Below, in pieces: positions 7,983 to 15,916 of a stretch of DNA of 41,120 bases. The stretch comes from Nocardia alni (GTDB lineage Bacteria; Actinomycetota; Actinomycetes; Mycobacteriales; Mycobacteriaceae), in assembly GCF_019038435.1 (NCBI RefSeq), contig NZ_JAGPOX010000086.1, positions 1 through 41,120 on the forward strand. The letters are read 5' to 3'. Numbering within the stretch: position 1 is the stretch's first letter; each line of letters opens with the position of its first letter. Made by a program: the position numbers and the translations under genes. A model generated the notes under the pieces. It worked only from the letters and a program-made list of their open reading frames with translations. It did no database searches and was not told the origin of the DNA.

Positions 7983-9800
7983 CTACACTCGCTTCGTCTC
8001 GAACTCGGCCCGCTGACCGGTACCGTACCTGCGCAGGGCGCCCTCGGGTCCGGCGGCGTTGGGGCGGATGAAGATCCAATTCTGCCAGGCGGTCAGCCGT
8101 CCGAATATCTTCGTCTCCAGCGTTTCCGGGCCGACGAAGCGGTGGTTGGCCTCCATACCGGTGAGCGCGTCGGGCGACAGGGCCGCGCGCTCCTCGAACA
8201 CGATGCGCAACTCGTCGGCGAAGTCGATATCGTCCAGCGCCGAGGTGACCAGGCCCAGACGGTCCGCGTCGGCCGCGAGCAGTGGCGTGCCGATACTCTC
8301 GGCCACCGCCTCGAGCTGGCCGGCATGACCGTAGAAGCGAGATTGCAAGCGCGTCAGGCCGTTTCCCATGGGGTACCGGCCGAAGTTGGCGGCGGTGAGC
8401 TCCAGGGCGGCGGGCTCGGCGTCCGGATCGACATCCTCGAAGACGCCGTCGAGCATGTACTGCCGGTCGCATGCCAACGCCAGCTCCGCCAGCAGGCCCA
8501 CGAACGCGCTGCCGGGCTCGATCACCGCGAACAGGGATCGGCTGGTGACGTCGAGGCGTTTGAGGGTGCGCTTATAGTACTGACGCACCTCGTTGACGAA
8601 CCAGTGGTCGGCAAGTTCGGTGAGCTGACGGTCGTAGCCGCGCACGAGTTCCGGATCGCCCTCGGTGCGGAAAACCCAGACGCCCAGATCCTGCTCGTTC
8701 GTCCGCAGCCGCAGGATGAGGTCGTCCAGCTCGCGGGTTACCGCCAGCGGCCAGTAGTCCGCGCCTTGCGCGAGCACGGCATCGGCGCTCGCGGACGAGG
8801 CGGGGTTGATCGTGCGTGATAGGGCGTCGGTCGCGGGCGATGTGATGTCGGTTGTCTGCGATGCGATCTCGGTGCGCGAGGCTGTGCCGGTAGGCGCCGT
8901 GATGCTCGGCGCGGGCGAATCCGGCCCTGTGACAACGATATCCACGCGTCGTGCCGCACGGTGCACAGCGGCGCGCACATGCCGATAGGTGATCACATCG
9001 CCGTCGACCGTCCGCTCGAGTGGGGTCAGCGCGACGCCGCCCACGGCATCGGGCCGGGGCGATGCCGCCGCGGCCTGCTCGGCCAGCTCACGCACCCGCT
9101 GATCGAAACCGGCGCGCATCACCGCCTCGTCGACCAGCCCCCACGCCACGGCAGTCGCGCCGCGCACCCCCTCGGACTTGGTGGCGAAGACGTCGGCGCG
9201 ATCCTTGCGGACCTTGCGCTTGTCGACCACGCGCGTCAGCCCGCCGGTGCCCGGCAGCACGCCCAGCAGTGGCACCTCCGGCAGCGACACCGCCGACGAA
9301 CCGTCGTCCACCAGGACGATGGTCTCGCACGCCGCGGCCAGCTCGTATCCACCGCCGGCGGCCGTGCCGTTGACCGCGGCGATATAGGTCTGACCGGAAT
9401 GCTCGGTCGCGTCCTCCATGCCGTTGCGGGTCTCGTTGGTGAACTTGCAGAAGTTCACCTTCCAGGCGTGCGGGGACTGCGCCAGCATGCGAATGTTGGC
9501 CCCGGCGCAGAACATCCGCTCCAGCCCACCGGTGACGACGACGGCCTTGACCTCGGGATGTTCGAACCGCAGGCGCTGCACCGCGTCGTACAGCTCGATA
9601 TCCACGCCCAGGTCGTAGGAGTTCATCTTCAACTCGTAGCCGGAAACCAGCCCGCCCTGCGGGTCCACGGCGAGCGTGAGCGTCGCGACCGGTCCGTCGA
9701 AGGTCAGGCTCCAGTGCCGATAGACCGACGGATGCGTATCGAACTCGACGATGGGAGCGGCGGATGTCGAACCGATATCCGGGGCCTCGGTTGCCGTCAT
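7983..9800 (-). CDS. boxC: 2,3-Epoxybenzoyl-CoA dihydrolase (benzoyl-CoA-dihydrodiol lyase) BoxC
   Basis: BoxC hydrolytically opens the ring of 2,3-epoxybenzoyl-CoA to 3,4-dehydroadipyl-CoA semialdehyde and formate. This 605-residue protein has the double crotonase build. The first half contains GGLERMFCAGANIRMLAQ, AAVNGTAAGGGYELAAACE and LPEVPLLGVLPGTGGLTR. The second half contains SRSLFAVIEPGSAFVGLLAELALACDRQY and ends TAWQNWIFIRPNAAG, a family-like tail. The ATG at 9800 with AGAGGTG upstream was preferred to an ATG 48 bases earlier. Residues about 290-335 form a Ser/Thr/Ala-rich insert built from a 7-residue repeat, making it longer than the usual ~550 residues. First gene of the ligase-reductase-ferredoxin transcript, behind the probable operator at 9862-9898. 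Confidence 0.93.
   Translation of the reverse strand: MTATEAPDIGSTSAAPIVEFDTHPSVYRHWSLTFDGPVATLTLAVDPQGGLVSGYELKMNSYDLGVDIELYDAVQRLRFEHPEVKAVVVTGGLERMFCAGANIRMLAQSPHAWKVNFCKFTNETRNGMEDATEHSGQTYIAAVNGTAAGGGYELAAACETIVLVDDGSSAVSLPEVPLLGVLPGTGGLTRVVDKRKVRKDRADVFATKSEGVRGATAVAWGLVDEAVMRAGFDQRVRELAEQAAAASPRPDAVGGVALTPLERTVDGDVITYRHVRAAVHRAARRVDIVVTGPDSPAPSITAPTGTASRTEIASQTTDITSPATDALSRTINPASSASADAVLAQGADYWPLAVTRELDDLILRLRTNEQDLGVWVFRTEGDPELVRGYDRQLTELADHWFVNEVRQYYKRTLKRLDVTSRSLFAVIEPGSAFVGLLAELALACDRQYMLDGVFEDVDPDAEPAALELTAANFGRYPMGNGLTRLQSRFYGHAGQLEAVAESIGTPLLAADADRLGLVTSALDDIDFADELRIVFEERAALSPDALTGMEANHRFVGPETLETKIFGRLTAWQNWIFIRPNAAGPEGALRRYGTGQRAEFETKRV
8811..8891 (-). repeat. In-frame 21-bp tandem repeat inside boxC
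   Basis: Three 21-bp units (8811-8831, 8832-8852, 8853-8873) and a shorter 18-bp relative (8874-8891) encode TEIASQT, TDITSPA, TDALSRT and TGTASR. On the plus strand each full unit ends TCGGT. The repeat lies between the two crotonase halves of BoxC, where extra length is probably tolerated. Confidence 0.7.
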
Positions 9801-9861
9801 GGTGCACCTCTCGGAAGTCGTATGGCCGCGCGGCGTGGCGACGCTCACGCGACAGCCTCAC

Positions 9862-9898
9862 TCTACTAGAACATGGCGATCCGTGGAAGAATTGTAGA
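9862..9898. promoter_or_regulatory. Probable operator upstream of boxC, matching the 2758-2802 site
   Basis: TCTACT (9862-9867) and TGTAGA (9893-9898, continuing TAAT) form an imperfect inverted repeat whose arms are 31 bp apart, the same spacing as TCTACA/TGTAGA at 2762 and 2793. It lies 62-98 bp upstream of the boxC ATG in an AT-rich patch. The left arm read on the minus strand gives TAGTAGAGT, a possible -10 region for boxC. Confidence 0.55.
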
Positions 9899-9914
9899 TA
9901 ATTAGTGACGATGC

Positions 9915-9944
9915 GGCTCGGGCCTGGAGGTGCCGGCCCGAGCC
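9915..9944. terminator. Strong GC hairpin between the amidohydrolase operon and boxC
   Basis: GGCTCGGGCC (9915-9924) and GGCCCGAGCC (9935-9944) pair perfectly over 10 bp around a 10-base loop. It lies 112-141 bp beyond the stop of the amidohydrolase gene at 10056 and just before the boxC control region. It fits an actinobacterial terminator without a U-tract that insulates boxC from the upstream minus-strand operon. Confidence 0.55.
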
Positions 9945-10055
9945 CGCCCGGCTCGTGACCGCGCTGGATATGCCTGGCCGAGTGTGCCGCCGGTTCATCG
10001 GAGGCGAGGCCCGGCAACCCACTGTTCAGCGCTTGCCGTGGTGGGTGCGGGGAAC

Positions 10056-11444
10056 TTATCCGGGAACATGGACCGGCTGCCCGGCGATGATGGTGGCCGC
10101 GATGAGGTCGGGTGATGTCGAAGCGGTAGGGAGTTCCTGCGGTGGGACGCGCAGCAGCGTGAGATCGGCGGCGTGACCCGGTGCGATCGGGCGGGGGACG
10201 GCCGGGCGGTCGGGATGGCCCAGGAACAGAGTCACGGCCTCGTGCGCGGAGATCCGTTCCTGTGTGCCGAACAGTGTGCGCTCGGTGGACGCACGCACCA
10301 CTCGCCACGGATCCGCGTCGCCGAACGGGGCGTCGGTGCCGGCCGCGACGGGTACTCCGGCGGCCAGAAGTGATCCCAGTCGCCACAGGTCGGGATGGTC
10401 TTCGGCCGGGACGGCCCGGGCGTACTGCTCGGCGCGCTCGATCGGGAAATGCGGTTGGGTGACGACCGTGATGCCCTGCGTCCGTAGCCATTCCAGTGAT
10501 TCGGACGGGATGATCGCACCGTGCTCGATCCGGTCGCCGTCGCGAATCCCGGCGTCCTGGAGGGCCGCGATGGTCACGATCAGCTGAATGCGGGTAACGC
10601 AATGTACGGCAACGGGTTTGCCCGCCTCGTGCACGACACGGAACCGGTCGGTGAGTTCGGGCAGCGTCGGGAGGGTCGGATCGTCGAGCAGAAACTTCGT
10701 CGGGCCCAGCGTGAATCGCGGCGACTCGGGACGGACGATGCCGGGTGGGGTCATGCAATGCACCCGCTGGAGGATCCGGCCCTGTGCCACGTCTTCGGCG
10801 AGCGCGTCGACCTCGTCCTGACGCAGATCCGGTGTGGCATCGGTGAATCCGGTCACTCCCAATGCCGCCGCCCAGGCGCTGAGCTCGGCCGGGTCGGGTT
10901 TGGCGGCGTTGAGGCGCTCACCGAGCCAGGCATCCATGCGCCAGAGGCGGCCGACGGCGCGGCCGGTGTGGTCGCGTTCGACGCCGGGCAGCGGGCAGTC
11001 GTCCAGTTCCAGCAGCCGGCAGGCCCGGGAATTGAGTGTCCACAGCGCACCCGATCGGTGCTGGACACGGACCGCGGGGGTTTCGAGCATGCGGTCCAGC
11101 GACCACCGATCCAGTTCCCCCGCAACGCTTTCATGATAGCCGACGCCACGCAGCCAGCCGTCGGGCGGCAGATCTCGTGCGGCCGTGCGCAGTCGGTCCG
11201 CGAACGCGTCGGCGTCGGGCGTCTCCGCCGGTCCGACAGGGATCGACCGCGCCCGCGCGGCGAGTGCGCGCAGGTGGATATGGTGATCGTGCAGGCCCGG
11301 TAGCAACCAGCCGCCGCGCGCATCGATATCGTCCTCACCGGAGATCGGGCGTAGACCTGTCCCGCATTCGGTGATATTTCCGTCGTCCCAGCGCACGTCG
11401 GTGGCGGTGCTCCGGAAGACTCTCGCATTGCGGATGAGCGTCAT
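10056..11444 (-). CDS. Amidohydrolase family 3 (YtcJ-like)
   Basis: This 462-residue metal-dependent hydrolase has the amidohydrolase_3 plan: a short N-terminal beta domain, WLLPGLHDHHIHLRAL with the HxH pair, later candidate ligands in VAVHCVTR and IEHGAIIP, the GTDAPFG metal-Asp loop, and a C-terminal beta domain (IAPGHAADLTLL). Such proteins often hydrolyse N-acyl or imide bonds, but the substrate is usually unknown. Its ATG overlaps the stop of the CoA-transferase gene as ATGA, so it is the last gene of an ECH-CoA-transferase-amidohydrolase operon that ends at the hairpin at 9915-9944. A link to the adjacent box genes is possible but not shown. Confidence 0.82.
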   Translation of the reverse strand: MTLIRNARVFRSTATDVRWDDGNITECGTGLRPISGEDDIDARGGWLLPGLHDHHIHLRALAARARSIPVGPAETPDADAFADRLRTAARDLPPDGWLRGVGYHESVAGELDRWSLDRMLETPAVRVQHRSGALWTLNSRACRLLELDDCPLPGVERDHTGRAVGRLWRMDAWLGERLNAAKPDPAELSAWAAALGVTGFTDATPDLRQDEVDALAEDVAQGRILQRVHCMTPPGIVRPESPRFTLGPTKFLLDDPTLPTLPELTDRFRVVHEAGKPVAVHCVTRIQLIVTIAALQDAGIRDGDRIEHGAIIPSESLEWLRTQGITVVTQPHFPIERAEQYARAVPAEDHPDLWRLGSLLAAGVPVAAGTDAPFGDADPWRVVRASTERTLFGTQERISAHEAVTLFLGHPDRPAVPRPIAPGHAADLTLLRVPPQELPTASTSPDLIAATIIAGQPVHVPG

Positions 11445-13096
11445 GATCTGCCCGCTCCAGGGACGTCGTCCGGAACCGACGGTGGCCGAACGGGTTCACT
11501 CTCCGCGTGGTGCGCGCACTCGACCGTCCATCTCTCCCCGGTTGAAATCACCTGGTGTGGGCCGTGATCCAGGGGAGGAGCGGCGGCGAAGGCCGCGGCC
11601 GCGGCGCGCATGGACAGATCGATCAGTATTCCGCCACCCGATCGGACGGCCGCGGTGACGGCCAGCGCCCCGCACAGTCCCGTCAGCGGATCGGCTACCG
11701 CGTCCGCACAGAACACCGGCTCGCCCGCATGCCAGCCGACCAGACCGCCCGCCACCGCCGCGTCGTCACCGAACGCCACCCGCATCGGGTCGCCGCGGCC
11801 GTAACCGGTGAGGCTCAACCAGATTCGCCCGGGCGGGTGCGGTCGCTCGTCGGGCCCGAGGCCGAGCTGGGCGAGCGCGCGGGGCCGCGACGCCTCGATG
11901 ACGATATCGGCCGAGTCGATCAGCTCGGCGAGCTGTGCGCGCCCCGCCGCCGACCGAAAGTCGAACTCGCGGAACTCGTGTCCGGCATGCAACCACTCGA
12001 AGAACCGTCGATCCGCCCGCGCCCCATCGGGCCGGTGAGTACTCTCCACCTTGATCACCGCAGCGCCCGCCCGCCCCAGCAGATGCGCGCACAGTGGTCC
12101 GGCCCACATCGAGGACAGGTCCACGACGACACAATCCGACAGGGCGCGTCCCGTCAGCGCATCGGCGATCCGAAACGCCTGCCAGGGCACGTGGTCACCT
12201 GTCCCCGCAGAGGGCGTCTCGGCTGAATCGTACGGCGTGTCGGCCGAGCCCGGCCACGTCACGAGCGGATCGTGTGGAGGTTGGACGGCACCGTTTGGTG
12301 GTGCTGACGTGATCGGGGCTTGGGCTGTATCCGACTGTGCCACAACAGGAACAACCTGCACGGCAGCCGGATCGACCAACGCCGTGAGTGGATCGGGCGA
12401 CGCCGGGGTCGGATGGAGTGGCGAGACAGTCGGTTCGTGGCGCGTTGTCGGCAGGTTGCGCCGGATCGCTGACGGATCGAGCGGCGCCATGAGCGGACCG
12501 GGCCGCGCGCCACATGGATCGAGCAGCGTGGCAGGCCGCGCGGGCAATGCGGCGGCCGGAACTCCCAGCAACTGGGCCCGATCCGCCAGTTCGGCGCTCG
12601 TGCCACGCCCGGCCGTACGTTCCAGCGCCTGCCACGGGTCTCCCGAGACCTCCTGCCCGACAATCGCGCTCACCATGTCCAGATCGTCCGGACGGCTCAG
12701 AGTCACCGCACACCAGCCATCCGCGGTACGTAACAGTCGACTCGCGCCACCGGCCGACCGCCGTCCACCCCGCTGATACCCGTTCAACGCGGCTCGTCCG
12801 GCCAGGATCGCTCCCGGCTCGACGTCCACCCGGACACCGACCTCGCCGGTGAGAATGGCCAGCGCAGAACATGTTTCGACCGCCAGCCCGAACGCCGGGG
12901 CAGGAGATAAGCAGGGCGGCCCACTCACCGGCCCGGTCAACTCCATCGCACCCGACGCAGCCCAGCCCAATGCCGCGCACCGCCCCTGCCCAAGAGACCG
13001 GAAGCCCGTCACCCCAAGGCTTCGTAGCCAGCCCTCCACCGACGCCGAGCGGCGGTTCTCATCGAATCCCCCGAGTGACAACGGATCAGGACGCAT
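11441..13096 (-). CDS. Class III (CaiB/BaiF) CoA-transferase-like protein, permuted order
   Basis: This 551-residue protein carries CaiB-type segments in swapped order. The first ~200 residues resemble the usual C-terminal half (GVRVDVEPGAILAGRAAL, LLRTADGWCAVTLSRPDDL, ERAxLLGVPAA-like end). After a Pro/Ser/Asp-rich linker, the usual N-terminal half follows: VVVDLSSMWAGPLCAHLLG, AAVIKVESTHRPDG, WLSLTGYG and DAVADPLTG, where the Asp before PLTG aligns with the catalytic Asp of formyl-CoA transferase. I recall actinobacterial CoA-transferases with this arrangement, so it is probably genuine. The linker (about 190-320) is long and repeats PLxAxxDPxA-like units. ATG 13096 was chosen; an in-frame ATG at 13132 is possible. 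Neither has a clear ribosome site. Confidence 0.8.
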   Translation of the reverse strand: MRPDPLSLGGFDENRRSASVEGWLRSLGVTGFRSLGQGRCAALGWAASGAMELTGPVSGPPCLSPAPAFGLAVETCSALAILTGEVGVRVDVEPGAILAGRAALNGYQRGGRRSAGGASRLLRTADGWCAVTLSRPDDLDMVSAIVGQEVSGDPWQALERTAGRGTSAELADRAQLLGVPAAALPARPATLLDPCGARPGPLMAPLDPSAIRRNLPTTRHEPTVSPLHPTPASPDPLTALVDPAAVQVVPVVAQSDTAQAPITSAPPNGAVQPPHDPLVTWPGSADTPYDSAETPSAGTGDHVPWQAFRIADALTGRALSDCVVVDLSSMWAGPLCAHLLGRAGAAVIKVESTHRPDGARADRRFFEWLHAGHEFREFDFRSAAGRAQLAELIDSADIVIEASRPRALAQLGLGPDERPHPPGRIWLSLTGYGRGDPMRVAFGDDAAVAGGLVGWHAGEPVFCADAVADPLTGLCGALAVTAAVRSGGGILIDLSMRAAAAAFAAAPPLDHGPHQVISTGERWTVECAHHAESEPVRPPSVPDDVPGAGRS

Positions 13097-13189
13097 GGCA
13101 CACCGGTCTGCTACTGCAACGGTGCACCACATCGAAACCCGCCATCCCGGCGTACTGATTACGTGAATCCAACGCGCTCAATCCAGAGC

Positions 13190-13625
13190 GGCCGTGTGTT
13201 TCACCGGAACGTGCGGCAGGAAAGGGTGATCGACACTGGACGGATAGGGTCGCAGTCGTGCTGTAGTGACGATGTGTACCGGTGCGTGCCGGGAGTCGTC
13301 GTGTTCGTCCGGCGAATATGGCCGAGTTGCGCGGTCGAGACTGGAGGGATGTGGTCGTAACCGTGCCGTAGTGACGATGTGTAGCGGTGTGCACCAGAAG
13401 TCGCCGTGTTCGCCCGGCAAGGGCGGCTGGGACTCGAGGGGATGTGATCGTAACTGTGCCGGAGTGATGAGGTGCAGCGGTGTGTGCCGGCAGTTGTCGT
13501 GTTGGTCCGGCAAGGGCGGCCGGGACGAGCGGTCGGCGGCGGGGGAATGCGGTCGCAACCGCACCCACATGACGACGTGTAGCGGCGGGTGTCATACGTT
13601 GCCGTGTTCGTCCTGGCCGGCCGGA
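13190..13625 (-). repeat. Decayed tandem copies of the 3' end of the enoyl-CoA hydratase gene
   Basis: The last codons of the ECH gene and the DNA after them (PAGQDEHGNV, stop, HPPLHVVM...VRLRPH) recur in the minus-strand translation as PDQHDNCRHTPLH, PGEHGDFWCTPLH and PDEHDDSRHAPVH, each followed by an LRSHP/LRPHP/LRPYP-like run. The plus-strand anchors (CGTGTTCGTCC or variants) lie at about 13602, 13497, 13404 and 13299, spacings of 105, 93 and 105 bp. A weaker copy near 13192 is possible. The array fills most of the ~495-bp gap between two genes of one operon. Because the spacings are multiples of three, several frames stay open, but none looks like a maintained gene. Confidence 0.7.
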
Positions 13626-14866
13626 TGCACGTTCGGCGCGACGGTTGCGGGACCAGGTGGTGCGTCCGGATCAGGAACGATCCGGTCGACCAGCCCCCAG
13701 TCCAACGCGCCCCGAGCCGGTAGCGCGAGGCCGGTGAGCATCAGCCAGGCGGCTCGCCAGCGGCCGACGCGGCGGGGCACGCTCACCGTGCCGCCCGCAC
13801 CGGGGATCAGGCCCATGTGGATTTCCGGGAATCGGAAGTAGGTGTCCGGTGCGGCGGTGACGGTTGCGGCGAAGGCCGCCAGTTCCACTCCCGCGCCGAT
13901 GCACGCCCCGTGGGTGTGGATCCGCAGGCGGGTGGCGATGCGGTCGAAAACGGCCCAGGGCGCACGGTCCAGGCGAACCAGGTAGGCGGCGACCAGATCC
14001 GCGGCGGTGCCGAACTCGTCGAGGTCGCCGCCGCTGCAGAACGCCGGGCCGGCACCGCTCATATCGATCGATCCGATGCTCGGATCGGCCTCGGCGAGCA
14101 GCGCCGCGTCGAGTAATTGTTCGCGAAGCCTGGCGCCCAGTGCATTTCGGCGCTCGGGGTGGTCGAGCACGATCGACAGGTGCGAGTCGCGGCGCGTCAG
14201 CCGGACCAGGTCGCGCTCGGGCGGATGAACCGTGCGGGCGGGACCGCGCTCGGCGAGCCACGTGTGAAATTCGATGCCGCCCAACAGCATCGAGTACGCC
14301 GCCGCCTCGGCGGCCAGGGCCTGCGTGGTCTCCAGCCGGATCGTCTGCCGCAGCAGCTGCCCGCAGGCGATCGCCGCCCGGGGCGAGCGTGCGACGGCGG
14401 TGGTCAGCGTCACCAGGGCCTCATCGATATCGTCCACCTCGACCACCTGCCGCAGCAGGGGTGACACCCGCCGGTCGGTGACGGTCAGCGTGAGGGCGAC
14501 CAGCAACGGCCCCAGATTCCCGACCGCCGTGCCACGCAGCACGCCGATCGTCAGCGGCAGTGCCCGGGCGGCCGCCTGCGCGGCGCGTTCCACCACCTCG
14601 TACGGTGCGTCGCGCAGCGGATCGAGTTCCAGCACGACCAGCGGCCGGTGGGGGAGTCCATCCGGTGCGATCGCCAGGTCCAGATCGGGCAGTGCGGTGT
14701 CGTCGATCGTCAGTCCGAGCTGTGGGCGGGCCCCGCTGATGGTGATCTCCGGGTGCGGGGCGTCATCGGCGATCGACCCTCGCGGTTCGCGGGGGCGCGA
14801 GCTGTCGCCGCCGCGCCCGTTGGCCTGCGATGCGGCCGATGGATCTGGACCGGGGGTATTCGTCAT
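13592..14866 (-). CDS. Enoyl-CoA hydratase/isomerase-like protein with extra N-terminal domain
   Basis: This 424-residue protein has a crotonase domain in its C-terminal half, with GPAFCSGGDLDEFG and ACIGAGVELAAFA (oxyanion hole and first catalytic Glu), then FPEIHMGLIPGAGGT holding the second Glu. Both crotonase glutamates are present, so hydratase activity is plausible. Residues about 70-200 resemble a worn second crotonase half (LELDPLRD..., ATRALP-like stretch) without active-site motifs. The ATG at 14866 has AAGGGGG four bases upstream. First gene of the operon with the CoA-transferase and amidohydrolase, divergent from the DUF1152 gene. Acts on an unknown acyl-CoA. Confidence 0.82.
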   Translation of the reverse strand: MTNTPGPDPSAASQANGRGGDSSRPREPRGSIADDAPHPEITISGARPQLGLTIDDTALPDLDLAIAPDGLPHRPLVVLELDPLRDAPYEVVERAAQAAARALPLTIGVLRGTAVGNLGPLLVALTLTVTDRRVSPLLRQVVEVDDIDEALVTLTTAVARSPRAAIACGQLLRQTIRLETTQALAAEAAAYSMLLGGIEFHTWLAERGPARTVHPPERDLVRLTRRDSHLSIVLDHPERRNALGARLREQLLDAALLAEADPSIGSIDMSGAGPAFCSGGDLDEFGTAADLVAAYLVRLDRAPWAVFDRIATRLRIHTHGACIGAGVELAAFAATVTAAPDTYFRFPEIHMGLIPGAGGTVSVPRRVGRWRAAWLMLTGLALPARGALDWGLVDRIVPDPDAPPGPATVAPNVHPAGQDEHGNV

Positions 14867-14950
14867 GCTGCCCCCTTTCTACCTGGTTCGGTGCGCAGGG
14901 GCCTCGGAAACCGGTGCATCGGAGGCTTCATCACACGCCATGATGGCAGG

Positions 14951-15916
14951 ATGCCCTCTTTTCGTCTGGCCGAGCCACCACTGTTCACCCGCCTGCGTGA
15001 TGCCGGCACGGTTTTGATCGCCGGGGCGGGAGGGGGTTTCGACGTGTACGGCGGCATTCCGCTCGCCGTCGCGCTGGCGGATATGGGCAAGTCGGTGCAC
15101 CTGGCGAACCTGTCGTTCACCGATCTGCGCAGGGTAGCCATGGAAGACTGGCTCGCGCCCGGTGTCGCCGCCATCCATCCCGACAGCGCCGGTCCGGACG
15201 AGTACTTCCCCGAACGCACCCTGGCCCGGTGGCTGGACCGTACCGGTCGTGAGCCGACCGTCTACGCATTCCACAAATCCGGTGTGCGGCCGCTGCGGTC
15301 GGCCTATCGCGAGGTGATCGATCACCTCGGCGCGGACGCGATCGTGCTGGTCGACGGCGGTACGGACATCCTGCTGCGCGGGGACGAAGCGGGTTTGGGC
15401 ACCCCGCAGGAGGATATGACGAGCCTCGGCGCGGTGGCGGGCCTGGAGGACATCGTCCGCGTCGTGGTATCGGTCGGTTTCGGCATCGACGCCTATCACG
15501 GCGTCTGTCACGCCCATGTCCTGGAGAATCTGGCGGCGCTGCAACGGGATGACGCCTTTCTCGGGGCGCTGTCCATCCTGCCCGGCAGTCCGGAGGGCGC
15601 CGCCTACCTCGATGCGGTCGAACACGCGATAGCCGAGACGCCGCTGCGCCCCAGCATCGTGCACTCCCAGATCGCCGACGCCGTCCGCGGCGGGTTCGGC
15701 GACCTCCACACCACCGACCGCACCACCGGCACGACCCTGTTCGTGAACCCGCTCATGGCCATGTACCTGGCGGTCGACCTACCGGCCCTGGCTCGCACGG
15801 TCGAGTACCTGCCGTTCCTGGAGCCCACCGACCATGCCTACCAGGTAGCGCAGATAATCGAGGCCCACATGACCTCCCGCCCGACGCCCCGCCCGCCCGG
15901 CCGCATTCCGCACTGA
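14951..15916 (+). CDS. DUF1152 family protein
   Basis: This 321-residue protein has the family signature early (TVLIAGAGGGFDVYGGIPLA), then VDGGTDILLRGDEAGLGTPQEDM and GFGIDAYHGVCHAHVLENLA. The family has no settled function; its glycine-rich N-terminus suggests a nucleotide-binding fold. The ATG at 14951 was chosen because homology begins right after it. The open frame upstream is antisense to the ECH gene. It shares an 84-bp divergent promoter region with that gene, and its last 164 bp overlap the convergent MFS frame. Confidence 0.82.
   Translation: MPSFRLAEPPLFTRLRDAGTVLIAGAGGGFDVYGGIPLAVALADMGKSVHLANLSFTDLRRVAMEDWLAPGVAAIHPDSAGPDEYFPERTLARWLDRTGREPTVYAFHKSGVRPLRSAYREVIDHLGADAIVLVDGGTDILLRGDEAGLGTPQEDMTSLGAVAGLEDIVRVVVSVGFGIDAYHGVCHAHVLENLAALQRDDAFLGALSILPGSPEGAAYLDAVEHAIAETPLRPSIVHSQIADAVRGGFGDLHTTDRTTGTTLFVNPLMAMYLAVDLPALARTVEYLPFLEPTDHAYQVAQIIEAHMTSRPTPRPPGRIPH

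Noticed and set aside
6439..8016. Plus-strand frame of 525 codons opposite the benzoate-CoA ligase
   Set aside because: Antisense of the ligase; no ribosome site and no recognisable domain.
13086..13595. Minus-strand His/Arg/Pro-rich repetitive frame
   Set aside because: Also generated by the repeat array; copies drift at synonymous and non-synonymous positions alike by eye, so there is no sign of a maintained protein.
13266..13841. Cys-rich repetitive plus-strand frame that looks like a repeat protein (TMCSG...SPCSPGKGG)
   Set aside because: The repetition comes from the decayed tandem array of the ECH 3' end, whose 93/105-bp spacings keep all frames in phase. It has no ribosome site and runs into the ECH gene.
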